This document shows, piece after piece, positions 45,801 to 54,439 of a stretch of 64,000 nucleotides of DNA (position 1 is its first letter; the number at the start of each line of letters is the position of its first letter). This DNA comes from Noviherbaspirillum sp. L7-7A (GTDB taxonomy: Bacteria > Pseudomonadota > Gammaproteobacteria > Burkholderiales > Burkholderiaceae_D). The stretch is taken from contig NZ_JAHQRJ010000001.1 in assembly GCF_019052805.1 (NCBI RefSeq), forward strand, positions 2,294,001 through 2,358,000, read 5' to 3'. The notes beneath the pieces were generated by a model, which ran no database searches, had not been told where the DNA came from, and saw nothing but the letters and a program-made list of their open reading frames with translations. Made by a program: the position numbers and the translations under genes.

Positions 45801-48181
45801 ATGCGGCGTTCGGCGGAACGGCCATTGGCATCGAAACGCAGCGCTTCATGGGCGGCTGCGGTAAGCGGGTCGCCGTACCGGGTCAGCCAGAGCGCACCGG
45901 TGGCGGCAACCGGAACGGTGGTCTGGTCTGGAAGGGGCAACATGCCAGGCACGGCAAGGGCCGGGCTGGCCGCCGCGCCTGCCAGCGATGCCGCAAGCGC
46001 CCTGGCAGCGACGGCAGGTGGCATTGCTGCTGACGTCATGGACGGTGTGGGGGCCGCAGAAGTCGAGGAAGTCGAGGAAATCGCGGCAGTTGCGGATGCC
46101 ATGGAGCCCCGCACCCCGGCCAACCCGCCGTCATCCAGCTCCCGCACCTTGCCATCGGCTTCCACCAGCGCGCTCGGCCGGCCCAGCGCATTCCAGCGCA
46201 GCCCCAGTTCCCGTTCGGCCAGCACCGTGACGCCATCCACATCCAGCGCCCGTTCCCGCACTTGCTCGACCTGCCCCAGCGGATCGTAGGCATAGCGCAG
46301 TTGCCGCACCATGCGCTCCCAGCGTAGCGTCAGCACGGTGAGGCGGCCGGTGTGCGGGTCGTATTCCATCTCGCTGGTGGCGCCCATCGGATGCCGGACG
46401 CGGCGCACGTAGGTACCCCCGGCATCCCATTCATAGCGGGTGATGTCGGAGTCGGCCGGCGTGCCGGCCGGGCCGTTGGGCAGCGGGCCGTCGATTTCCG
46501 ACAGCAGGCTGCGCCCCGCGATCTCTGCATAACGGTAGCGAGTCGTACGCGACTGCATGCTGCCATCCACCGGGTGGTAACCGGTTTCGGTCACTGTCAG
46601 CGGCTGCTGCCGCTGGTTGTACTCGATGACGGTCTTGTGATCCTGCCCGGCCAGCACACTGTGCATCGCGATCTGCCTGGGACCATGCTGGCTGGCCGGC
46701 AGCGTCGTTGCAGGCGATGTCGCGGCCCCGACAGCCGCAATGCCAGCCGGCCGGTACAGCTGACGCAGCACCAGGCTGCGGCTGATCTCACGGCCATGGA
46801 CATACTGCACTGTCTTGCTGGCATACATCCGGCCCCATGCATCATGCTCCTCGCGCCGGCCTTCGACCGGCACGCCCTGCGCATCCAGCCGGGTGACTTC
46901 CTGCAGCCGCCCGAGGCGGTCATAGCCATAGCGAAGATTGACCGGACCGCAGCGCTCGCAGCCGGCGCCGCGTGCTTCCAGCAGGCGAAAGGCGCCGTTG
47001 ACGATGGCATGGCGGTAGACGGTGACACGGCCATCGCCATCGGTGAGCGTGGTGCGGCCGGGTGTGCGGCGATCCAGCATGATCAGGCCGGCGCCGCCAT
47101 GCGGCCGGTTGCCCGGTGCCGCGTCCTGCGCGGCCTTGCCGCTGGCCGACAGCACCGCCAGGCCGTTGCGGTCATAAGCCCAGCGGGCAATGCGCTGGTC
47201 GAGCTGGCGGTCGTCACTGCCGGCGCCGGAGACGGAAATGCCCGTCAGAAGCGCGGGAAAGCGCGGGTCCTCGTAGTGATAGCGCCTTCGCAGGCTGCTG
47301 CGGCTGTAGTCGGAGGGACGATCACCGCGACCGTCGAGCGAGCGCAGCTTGCCAGGCTCGTGGTGGGTCGGCAAATGGACGGCGAGCAGGTTTTCCGCCT
47401 GTTGGCGCGCGCCGCCCGGTGCAGTATCGCCATAGTCGTAGAGGATGCGGCCGACCGGCGTATCCACATGGCGGACTGCGCTCAGCCGGCTTGGCTTGAA
47501 GCTTGTTTGAGCCAGGTAATGAAAGGTGAGACTGCGGCCCTGCGGATTGGTGACGCTGGCAAGGCGGCCATCGGCCAGGCGCTCGATCATTAATGTCTCG
47601 CCGCCGGGCAGCATGATGCGCAGCAGCCGGCCGTTGTGGTCGAAGCCGAGTTCGCGGCCATCCGGCCAGCGCCAGCGGTAATGCAGGACATCGTCGTCGC
47701 GCGCGACGCGCACCATGCCCTCGGCCGGATTGGCGCTGGCAAACAGCGTGGTGCGCAGCGCGCTGCGCGCAAAGGTGCGACGAGCGCCGTCGGCCTGCAC
47801 GATCTGCAGCGTGCGGCCCTGGACGAAGAGCCGGGTGTCATAGGAAAACTGCCAGCCGCGGCCGATGCCATACAGCGGCATGCCAGGCCGCGCCAGCTCG
47901 CTGTTGTAGTGGCGCACCAGTTCCAGGCCCAGCGCGCCGGGCAGCGCCGCCATGTCGGTCTCGCGCTGGTGCTTGTTGCCGGTAATGAGATTGATTGGAT
48001 TACCCACGCCCTGCGGCACGCCGCCGGTGGCGGGCAGCCCGGCGACCTGCGCCTCGCCACAGGGAGAGCCGACGACATCCGGCCCGCAGGCGGACGGCTC
48101 GGCGGCCCGGCCGGGGCTGGCAATAACGCAGGCAAGCAGCAGCAAGGCAATCGGAAGAATCCGGCAAAGGCATGCACGCAT
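42803..48181 (-). CDS. RHS/YD-repeat protein with C-terminal tip domain
   Basis: This 1792-residue protein has a Sec signal peptide (MRACLCRILPIALLLLACVIASPGRAAE). A DUF6531-type start follows (VGNPINLITGNKHQRETDM), then many YD repeats (YDPLGQVEQVRER, GRLVEIRDARGAVTLARYDAAGR, YRYDARGRRASKH). The RHS core ends with YHIARYYDPSQGRFLSPDP and WHYIDPDG, the classic boundary. About 500 residues of tip follow, and the DNA becomes AT-rich about 120 residues into it (below about 43980). The tip has no toxin motif I can name. Two low-complexity Ala/Gly/Ser-rich stretches interrupt the repeats. Two exported small genes follow. It may be a contact-dependent or polymorphic toxin. Confidence 0.9.
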   Translation of the reverse strand: MRACLCRILPIALLLLACVIASPGRAAEPSACGPDVVGSPCGEAQVAGLPATGGVPQGVGNPINLITGNKHQRETDMAALPGALGLELVRHYNSELARPGMPLYGIGRGWQFSYDTRLFVQGRTLQIVQADGARRTFARSALRTTLFASANPAEGMVRVARDDDVLHYRWRWPDGRELGFDHNGRLLRIMLPGGETLMIERLADGRLASVTNPQGRSLTFHYLAQTSFKPSRLSAVRHVDTPVGRILYDYGDTAPGGARQQAENLLAVHLPTHHEPGKLRSLDGRGDRPSDYSRSSLRRRYHYEDPRFPALLTGISVSGAGSDDRQLDQRIARWAYDRNGLAVLSASGKAAQDAAPGNRPHGGAGLIMLDRRTPGRTTLTDGDGRVTVYRHAIVNGAFRLLEARGAGCERCGPVNLRYGYDRLGRLQEVTRLDAQGVPVEGRREEHDAWGRMYASKTVQYVHGREISRSLVLRQLYRPAGIAAVGAATSPATTLPASQHGPRQIAMHSVLAGQDHKTVIEYNQRQQPLTVTETGYHPVDGSMQSRTTRYRYAEIAGRSLLSEIDGPLPNGPAGTPADSDITRYEWDAGGTYVRRVRHPMGATSEMEYDPHTGRLTVLTLRWERMVRQLRYAYDPLGQVEQVRERALDVDGVTVLAERELGLRWNALGRPSALVEADGKVRELDDGGLAGVRGSMASATAAISSTSSTSAAPTPSMTSAAMPPAVAARALAASLAGAAASPALAVPGMLPLPDQTTVPVAATGALWLTRYGDPLTAAAHEALRFDANGRSAERRIDDFGQVVAIRNPGQGWQHGRYDEAGRLVEIRDARGAVTLARYDAAGRLLQLERTMPGALPERVDIAWRGPERVTETVRIAGQQTHATHYRHAPWGQVSQMQVEIAGAGSGAPVRMSLQSRYDSAGRLISRTLPGGERLAWRYYASAPYRSQQAAIEQIHWPVWMDGLMTRLPETWLDRWRLKTRIAVFAPREAEQTLAAASGAAVMTMPAGLPAVRAGAAAAAGARGAAGSAGAGGAAGATGRATDVETGLSAQAPGADHDAAGLPHRLSAPGGELLLRWNAASQLSEVGAVPGADQSGSQPVARYRYDARGRRASKHTAAGDEYYLYEGTQLVAAVKINPKGRRSLNQYLYEGYRAVAWLREGVAHALQTDSRGALSEVRALADDGKPAQTLWRAELDAWGHRPNSAPSSPHDPRLRLVNQYADDETGLSYHIARYYDPSQGRFLSPDPAGIADTLSADVPPALRLDLTAYVAGQPWHYIDPDGAARLIYYALTTDAKGKQLGVTQGFTRARWAFSIDGIEAKGDGGSEAINQLMEKYAKNQTGLLFDGSGDYLTGGKKAVSWNGAADETVDGFRKHYGKHLIGLPNFTIGNFSNRDAALLVAGLAGNSEDAKLCPSKNMLLPAIKFAADENPISPIENKIPQRILNCGDISLSGNEVETIRFRKFLRLNQAISLNEITEVYKDCASKGCPSKAGIFLKIPSEYKNRIPAAFSHLQFAPETFTEIITENVLNDSAVRKYKISTVLIDRIFDSNTNKSDINLASTRARWAYVYADCLSGKKSRYLYRNMDCPSGLDSSKQWEDLKVTVREEFSMKTGLESDAWNFLEKFVNGELKSKVDYVNGTNPKELLDSLSWYAWNTVSNAETWFRNLVSDNSAGGKMEALAILYFQIREQQLINDKEHGLKYSEDDLYPLAKEKPAENQLSINLEMALRLARRHNGGAWWSSIQNLKKNDAHDYVKKMAGSPGFDEYGNYSSLRCARKSDISLNSLLLLPLNLG

Positions 48182-48549
48182 GGCGTAGCGATCGGCAAAC
48201 AATCAAGGCAATCGACGCGGCGGGCTAGTTGCCGGCCACGGGCTGCCGCGCTGCGTCGCAGGCGGGAAAGGAAGGCGATACGGGCAAGTCGGGTAAGTCG
48301 GGTAAGACGCAAGACTGATGCGGTACCAACAGGTGCCAGCCCAGGCCTGCGCCCGGGCGCTACCGCAACATAAGGCAAGGCAGGACTGCGATGCTGCTGC
48401 GCCTGCCCATCAAAGGCAAGCGCGTCTGGCGCAATGGCAGGAAAACGGCGACGGCCGGTAAGGCCAGTTTGCAGGCCGTTCTGCTATCGAATCCAACATG
48501 CACAATGGGGCAATGCAGCCTGCTGATGACGCCTGCATCCGTTGCGGAT
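48182..48549. other. Intergenic region before the RHS gene
   Basis: This 368-bp region holds the RHS promoter and the 3' end of the beta-helix transcript. Three tandem 9-bp units (CGGGYAAGT) lie at 48281-48307. No gene or clear terminator was recognised; a 6-bp stem, ACGGCC / GGCCGT, at about 48450-48480 is too weak to call. Confidence 0.45.
48281..48307. repeat. Three tandem 9-bp CGGGYAAGT units
   Basis: CGGGCAAGT is followed by CGGGTAAGT and CGGGTAAGA, 100-126 bp before the RHS start codon. Confidence 0.75.
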
Positions 48550-51500
48550 TCAGCCAAATGGCGAGAGCGGCCGGAAGCCCGGCGCAGGCGCCGGATAGGC
48601 GGCTGCGGCGACCGGTATCGGGATAGGCGCGGACACCGGTCCTGGCAAACCGTCAGGCGCCTGCGCCGGTTCGGCATCGGCTGACGGGAATGCGCTTACC
48701 GCTGTCTGGACCATCTCCGGCTCAGGCGAGCGTGCTTCGGCCGGGGCCGTCTGCTGCTGTCTGTTCAGCGACAGCTGCGCCATATAGGCCTGCCAGACAG
48801 GCAGGCTGGCATCAGGCGGCGGTGCGACCGCAACGCTGCCCGCAGCGCGTATCGGCGCCGGCACCCGCGTGCCTGCTGGTATGTCCGCATAGTCGTCGAT
48901 CACTGCACCTGGCGCCACCTGCACGCCGGCACCAAAGCGCGCGCCATGGCCGACCACAACGCCCTGGCCCAGGCACAGGTTGCCTTCGACAATGAACATC
49001 GCCGGCAGCGTGGCGCGTGGCCCAATGCAGAAGCGGCGCACCCGGGCGCCGTCGGCCACTGCTACGCCATAAGGCAAACGCACGCGCGGCCCGATCACCA
49101 CACTCTTCCCCAGCAGCACGCCATCACCGATGCAGGCGCTGGTCTGGATCACTGCATTGCCGGTAAATACCACCTCGCGGCCCAGCGTGACATTGCCGGC
49201 GATACGCAGACGGTCTATGCAGGCGCCATTGCTGATAATGGCGCCATTGGGAATAGACACCCCTGGCCCAAGCCGTATGTCGGCACCGAGTATGACTTGC
49301 TGGCCGAGTTCCACGCCGCTCGAGATCGACAGGTCGCCATGTATCCGTGTGCCAGGGGGTATCCGGACATTGCCTGCGATACAGAGCGCACGCACGCAAG
49401 TGCCTGGCGCCACTTGCAGGCCTTCCGGCAGGCGCAGATGCGGTCCGATTTCCACGTCGGCACCGAATTCAACATCGCTGCCCAGCACAGCGCCACGCCG
49501 CACGAGCAGGTTGCCGCCGATGCGCGTTCCGGCTGGCAGCACCACGCCCTCGCCCAGGCGCAGGTCGGTCAGGCGAGCGCCATCGCACAGGATCACGCCA
49601 GGCGGCAGCGTGATGCCCGGACCGATCGCCACGTCCCGCCCCAGCATCACGTTGTCGCCAATGCAGGCACCGGCGCCGATGACGGCATTGCCGTGCAGAT
49701 GAAAGCAATTCGGCAGATGCGCGTCCGACGCAATGTCAAGCTGAGTGATGCGTCCCTGATCGGCGATGCGTGCGCCATCCGGTATGCGTACGCCCGGCCC
49801 AACCTCCACATCGCTCCCGAACTCGACGCCCGCCCCGACCCGCACGCCCTGCGCGAGGCGCAGGCTTCCGCCGATCCGGGTGCCGGGCGGGAGCGTCACG
49901 TCAGGCGCCAGTTCGAAGAAGCGCACCCGGGCGCCGGCGCGAAATACCAGGCCATCCGGAACCCGGCAGGCGGTCTTGATGCGCACGCCGTGCTCGAACC
50001 GGGTATGGTCGCCAAGCTCGACACCGCTTGCAAGGTACAGATCGCCTTCGATGCGGGTATCCCATCCCAGCAGCGCGCCGGCCACATCGCACTTGCGCAC
50101 CACCGCGCCGCTGGCGACCGAGATGCCATCCGGGATCGCGGCACGCACGGTGACGTCCGCGCCCAGAATCACGCCGCGCCCGATCCGTGCAGTCGGACCG
50201 ACGATGAGATTGCCATGAAGGACGGTGCGAAGCGGAAGCGGAAGCGGCGCGTGCAGCCTCAGGTAGTTGATGCGCGCACCTCTGGCGACATGGATGCCGG
50301 CTGGCAGTTGCACCGCCGGACCGATCCGGTTGTCTCCTTCGAACACGACACTGCGCCCGACCCGGCACTGACGCCCCAGCGTCAGGTTGCCACCGATTAT
50401 GGTCTGGTGCGGCAGCTGGCATCCGTTCAGTTGCAGGCGCTCGACGCGCGCATTTGCCATCAACGTGACGCCGGATGGAATGATGACGTCCGGGCCGACA
50501 TCGACGCCGTAGCCGAACACCACGCCGATGCCAACCACGCAGTTCCGGCGCAGCGTCAGGTCGCCATGCAGCACGGTGCCGGGCGGTATGCTGGTGCTGG
50601 CGGCGATGCTGCAGCGGCTTATCCTGGCGCCGGGGGCAACCATGATGCCGCGCGGCAGATAGACCCCGTTGCCTATCTCTGCTTCGGCACCGACCTCGAC
50701 GTCGGCACCGAAGCACACATGGTTGCCGATGCGGCTGCGGCTGCCTATGGACAGGCTGCCTTCGATCCGAGTGCCCGGCGCCATCACGACGCCCCGCCCG
50801 AGGTAAATCCGCCGTACCCGCGCCAGGTCGGCCACCACGATGCCGTCAGGCAGATGAACGCCGGTGCCAATCTCCACGTTCGAGCCCAGAGTGACCTGCC
50901 TGCCCACGCGCATTCCGCGCTGCAGGCGCGCGCTGCCGCACAGCACGGTACCGGGCGGCAGCGATACCCCTTCCAGCGCCAGGACCGTGACCCGGGCGCC
51001 AGGAGCCACCACAACGCCCTCGGGGATCAGCACGCCGGCACCGACTTCGGCGCCGCCATGAATGATGGCGCCGCTTTCCACCACGCTGCCACTGCCGATG
51101 CTCACGCCCGGCCCCAGCAGCGCATCCGGCGCCACCTGGGCCTTGTCACCTACCTGCGCCATCCATCCGGCCATCAAGCGGGCCGACGGATGGCGTAGAT
51201 GCAGCATCTCCTGCGGCCACATTGCCGCCAGCTTACTTACCGCATGGGACAGCAGCACGGCAGCCGACAGATCGCCTTCCAGAGCGTCGCCAGCGGCTGT
51301 CTTGTCGATAGCATCGGTCAGCAACATGCAGGTTTCGCTCATGCCATTGAAATCGGTCAGCCCGGCATCTTCGGCCTGCGCCATCAACATGGACAAGCCA
51401 CGGCACTGCGCCGAATCGGCCTCCCAGCCCCAGCCCCGGCCGGCGTCATGGAATATCAGCCTGAACAGCAGAAGCACTGATGCCTTGAAGTGACGGCCCA

Positions 51501-52131
51501 CTTCTTGCGCAATGCGATCCTGCCAGCCGGGCGCGCAAACGAGCTGCGGCGGCTGACCTGGCGCCTGCAGCACGAAGCCATGCGCCAGCGTATCGGCGTC
51601 CAGATTTGCGCAGCTCTGCGGCATGGTCTCGACAGTCGGGCGTGGCCGTTTGACCTCCTGTTCCAGCAGGCGGTCGCGCAGCAACAGCCTCTGCAGCGGC
51701 TGCCAGGCCAGTTGCAGCCACGGACCATCCTCATGCCCCGCGCCCAGATCGGCGCTGCGCAGATGGGGGTGGATGTCGCAAGGCTGCAAGGCATCGGCCA
51801 TCAGGGGCACGGCTGAAAGCTCGGCCAGCATGCCGCCAGCGCCTCGTACCGCCATGCCGAGCGCATCCGGCGTGGCAGCACGGCCCATGCTGAGCGCGGC
51901 AGCGTACAGACCATTCCATGTGCTCGTACCGACGCTGATGCGCAGCGCCGTTTCGTCGCCGCTGACCAGCCCGTGGCCGCGGCTCCAGCGCGTCAGCTGG
52001 CGCATCGCATGGTCCCACTGGGGCTGATCGTGGTAGACGGCGACGATGCCGTCGGCGGCGGGCCTGGAACAGGCGAGAAACTCGGCTACGGTGTCCAGCC
52101 CATCGGAATAAAACGTGGTTGCTTGATGCAT
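48550..52131 (-). CDS. Giant left-handed beta-helix (hexapeptide-repeat) protein of unknown function
   Basis: This 1193-residue protein has no signal peptide. Residues 1-330 are a mostly helical, Trp- and His-containing domain that I cannot assign. Residues about 331-1105 are almost uninterrupted hexapeptide repeats ([LIV]-G-x-x-x-x), arranged in twelve larger units of about 57-65 residues. Each unit starts near ARV-x-x-L, continues as LPPGT, G-x-L, VG/VVFGADVEVGP, and closes with LPxGI-x-VAxG. This should fold as a left-handed beta-helix of roughly forty coils, about 20 nm long. The last 88 residues are Pro/Ala-rich. Hexapeptide acyltransferases are usually only 150-350 residues and carry a catalytic His; none was recognised here. 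An AGGAAAGG ribosome-binding site precedes the ATG. Confidence 0.9.
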   Translation of the reverse strand: MHQATTFYSDGLDTVAEFLACSRPAADGIVAVYHDQPQWDHAMRQLTRWSRGHGLVSGDETALRISVGTSTWNGLYAAALSMGRAATPDALGMAVRGAGGMLAELSAVPLMADALQPCDIHPHLRSADLGAGHEDGPWLQLAWQPLQRLLLRDRLLEQEVKRPRPTVETMPQSCANLDADTLAHGFVLQAPGQPPQLVCAPGWQDRIAQEVGRHFKASVLLLFRLIFHDAGRGWGWEADSAQCRGLSMLMAQAEDAGLTDFNGMSETCMLLTDAIDKTAAGDALEGDLSAAVLLSHAVSKLAAMWPQEMLHLRHPSARLMAGWMAQVGDKAQVAPDALLGPGVSIGSGSVVESGAIIHGGAEVGAGVLIPEGVVVAPGARVTVLALEGVSLPPGTVLCGSARLQRGMRVGRQVTLGSNVEIGTGVHLPDGIVVADLARVRRIYLGRGVVMAPGTRIEGSLSIGSRSRIGNHVCFGADVEVGAEAEIGNGVYLPRGIMVAPGARISRCSIAASTSIPPGTVLHGDLTLRRNCVVGIGVVFGYGVDVGPDVIIPSGVTLMANARVERLQLNGCQLPHQTIIGGNLTLGRQCRVGRSVVFEGDNRIGPAVQLPAGIHVARGARINYLRLHAPLPLPLRTVLHGNLIVGPTARIGRGVILGADVTVRAAIPDGISVASGAVVRKCDVAGALLGWDTRIEGDLYLASGVELGDHTRFEHGVRIKTACRVPDGLVFRAGARVRFFELAPDVTLPPGTRIGGSLRLAQGVRVGAGVEFGSDVEVGPGVRIPDGARIADQGRITQLDIASDAHLPNCFHLHGNAVIGAGACIGDNVMLGRDVAIGPGITLPPGVILCDGARLTDLRLGEGVVLPAGTRIGGNLLVRRGAVLGSDVEFGADVEIGPHLRLPEGLQVAPGTCVRALCIAGNVRIPPGTRIHGDLSISSGVELGQQVILGADIRLGPGVSIPNGAIISNGACIDRLRIAGNVTLGREVVFTGNAVIQTSACIGDGVLLGKSVVIGPRVRLPYGVAVADGARVRRFCIGPRATLPAMFIVEGNLCLGQGVVVGHGARFGAGVQVAPGAVIDDYADIPAGTRVPAPIRAAGSVAVAPPPDASLPVWQAYMAQLSLNRQQQTAPAEARSPEPEMVQTAVSAFPSADAEPAQAPDGLPGPVSAPIPIPVAAAAYPAPAPGFRPLSPFG

Positions 52132-52324
52132 GGCGGCCTTTCCTGCTTCGGGGTCGATGAAGGAAAGCGACAGTAAGGCCTGGCCGCCGGTACCGCCTTG
52201 GGAAGGCTCAAGCGGCTGTATCGAACCGCGCGCGCCGGCATGTCACCGGCCAGGCAATGCAGTACAGGGAAAGAAGGAGAATGGCGTGATGGCGGCAGCA
52301 GGCATGGCCGCACTGCTGCAGGCG

Positions 52325-52969
52325 CTACGGGTTGCGGCTTGCGCGCAGCGAGGGCGCGCAGCGCAGCATCTCGATGGCCGCATCCACCATGGGTTCGGCA
52401 TGGGCATCGAAGTCGGCGCTGTCCGGCGTGAAAAGACTGATATTGATCAGACCGTCGATCTGCGCCTGCATCATGATGCTGGCCAGTTCGGTGTCGAGGT
52501 CGGCGGGAAGCTGTGCCCTGGCGACCGCATTGTCGAGGATGCGCCGCAGGTCGCTGCGTCCCTTGAGGAACACATCCTGCTGGCGCTCGACGATGGGGCC
52601 GGCGGCTTCCACGAATTCGCATTTGTGAAACACGATGCCCAGCACCTTGCGCGAATGCGGGTTGTGGCGCACGTCGTTGAGTACGAACAGGATGGTCTTG
52701 CGCAACTGCCCCAGCGGGTCTTCTTCGCGGTTGTCGAGGCCGGCCGCCGCCATTTCCTCCATAGGCAGGCGTACCCGCTCGCACATCGCGTCGAACAGGT
52801 CGCCCTTGTTCTTGAAATGCCAGTAGATCGCGCCGCGGGTGACGCTGGCTGCCTGTGCCACGTCCGCCAGCGAAGTGCGCGACACGCCATTGGCATGGAA
52901 CACTTCCTCGGCCGCATCGAGGATGCGGTTGCGGGTTTCCAGCGCTTCTTCCTTGGTTGATCTGGCCAT
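52325..52969 (-). CDS. AcrR/TtgR-type TetR repressor
   Basis: This 214-residue TetR regulator is divergent from an RND operon. The N-terminal helix-turn-helix reads ILDAAEEVFHANGVSRTSLADVAQAASVTRGAIYWHFKNKGDLF, nearly identical in pattern to AcrR and TtgR (SVTRGAIYWHFKNK). The C-terminal TetR_C_2-type ligand domain contains RQQDVFLKGRSDLRRILDNAVARAQLP. The palindrome at 53039-53062 between the two genes closely matches the AcrR operator of Escherichia coli. It should repress the pump until a drug or metabolite binds. Confidence 0.94.
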   Translation of the reverse strand: MARSTKEEALETRNRILDAAEEVFHANGVSRTSLADVAQAASVTRGAIYWHFKNKGDLFDAMCERVRLPMEEMAAAGLDNREEDPLGQLRKTILFVLNDVRHNPHSRKVLGIVFHKCEFVEAAGPIVERQQDVFLKGRSDLRRILDNAVARAQLPADLDTELASIMMQAQIDGLINISLFTPDSADFDAHAEPMVDAAIEMLRCAPSLRASRNP

Positions 52970-53038
52970 GATGGTCCGGTGGGAGACGCACTATTGATGA
53001 GTTTCTATTGCAAAACAAAAAACTTCATCGGCGCGTCA

Positions 53039-53062
53039 TACATACATTCATGAATGTATATA
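53039..53062. promoter_or_regulatory. AcrR-type operator
   Basis: A 24-bp site with the perfect 16-bp core TACATTCATGAATGTA and near-symmetric TACA/TATA flanks. The arrangement matches the known AcrR palindrome with two overlapping half-sites. It lies between the divergent repressor and adaptor genes. Confidence 0.88.
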
Positions 53063-53200
53063 TACTAGCAGACTTTGACGGCCACATTGACGGTTTTCGT
53101 TACCGAGCACTGTTCATCGCACCGTTACCCGAATTCCCTATCCACTGTTTCCAATGACAACCCGCCGTGTGCCAGCGCGGTCTTTTTGTGTGAGATTTCC

Positions 53201-54427
53201 ATGACAGCTTTCCAACGTTCCTCCTGGGCAGCCGCCTCCCTGGCGCTGCTGGCGCTTGGCGCCTGCGGCGACAAGAAGGCCGATGCCCAGGCCCAGCCGG
53301 CGGCCATGCCGCCGCCCGAGGTGTCGGTCGTTACCGTCGCCGCCGAGCGCATCGCCATCACCAATGAATTGCCGGGCCGGCTGGAAGCCACCCGCACCGC
53401 CCAGGTCCGGGCCCGGGTGCCCGGCATCGTGCAGAAGCGCCTGTTCACCGAAGGCAGCGACGTCAAGGCAGGCGAGGTGCTGTTCCGCATCGATCCGGCT
53501 TCGCTGCAGGCTTCGCTGGCCAACGCCCAGGCCGCACGCTCCCGTGTCGAGGCCAACCTGGCGCAGGCCAACCTGAAGGTGCAGCGCTACCGGCCGCTGG
53601 TGGAAACCAATGCGATCAGCCGCCAGGAATACGACGACGCGCTGGCCGCGCAGAAGCAGGCCCAGGCCGACCTGGAAGCGGCCCGCGCCACCCAGCAGAC
53701 CGCCAGCCTCAACCTCGGCTATGCCACCGTCACCGCGCCGATTTCCGGGCGCATCGGCCGCGCCCAGGTCACGGAAGGCGCGCTGGTCGGCCAGGGCGAA
53801 GCCACGCCGCTGGCCACCATCCAGCAGCTCGACCCGATCTACGTCAACCTGACCCAGTCGTCCAGCGAACTGATGCGGCTGCGCCAGGCGCTTGCCGCCG
53901 GCAAGCTCAAGACGGTGGGCAAGGACGAAGCCAGCGTGTCGCTGGTGATGGAGGACGGCACGCCCTATCCGCGCAGCGGCAAGCTGCTGTTCTCCGACCT
54001 GGCGGTGGACCAGAGTTCGGGCGCCATCACGCTGCGCGCCATCGTGCCCAATCCGGAACGCTTCCTGCTGCCCGGCATGTATGTGCGGGCGAGGCTGGAG
54101 CAGGCGGTGGCCGAGTCGGCCATCACGGTGCCACAGCAGGCGGTCCAGCGCGACAACAACGGCGCCTCGGTGATGACCATCGCCGACGGCAAGGTTGCGC
54201 CGCGCCCGATCAAGACCGGCAGCGTGCAGGGCGACAAGTGGATCGTCACCGACGGCCTGAAGGAAGGCGATGTCGTCATCGTCGAAGGCCTGCAGAAGGT
54301 CAAGCCCGGCGCGCCGGCCAAGGGCGTGCCCTGGAAGCCGGCCGGTGTGGCCGGCACGCCGGTTGCCGCCGCCGGCGCCGCCCCTGCCGCGCCTGCCGGC
54401 CCGGCAGCCGCCGCCAATCAGAAATAA
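53201..54427 (+). CDS. RND efflux adaptor, AcrA/MexA type lipoprotein
   Basis: This periplasmic membrane fusion protein has 408 residues. The start at 53201 gives a lipoprotein signal ending LALLALGAC, so it is anchored to the inner membrane by lipid as AcrA is. The split lipoyl domain (QVRARVPGIVQKRLFTEGSDVKAG ... ATVTAPISGRIGRAQVTEGALVG), helical hairpin and beta-barrel domain (DPIYVNLTQSSSELMRLR) are present. A Pro/Ala-rich tail ends the protein. It is followed by the pump gene after 12 bp. Confidence 0.96.
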   Translation: MTAFQRSSWAAASLALLALGACGDKKADAQAQPAAMPPPEVSVVTVAAERIAITNELPGRLEATRTAQVRARVPGIVQKRLFTEGSDVKAGEVLFRIDPASLQASLANAQAARSRVEANLAQANLKVQRYRPLVETNAISRQEYDDALAAQKQAQADLEAARATQQTASLNLGYATVTAPISGRIGRAQVTEGALVGQGEATPLATIQQLDPIYVNLTQSSSELMRLRQALAAGKLKTVGKDEASVSLVMEDGTPYPRSGKLLFSDLAVDQSSGAITLRAIVPNPERFLLPGMYVRARLEQAVAESAITVPQQAVQRDNNGASVMTIADGKVAPRPIKTGSVQGDKWIVTDGLKEGDVVIVEGLQKVKPGAPAKGVPWKPAGVAGTPVAAAGAAPAAPAGPAAAANQK

Positions 54428-54439
54428 GGAAGCCATCAC

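Noticed and set aside
48946..51198. A 750-residue plus-strand ORF antisense to the beta-helix gene
   Set aside because: It is a His/Arg/Ala-rich shadow of the regular hexapeptide repeats.
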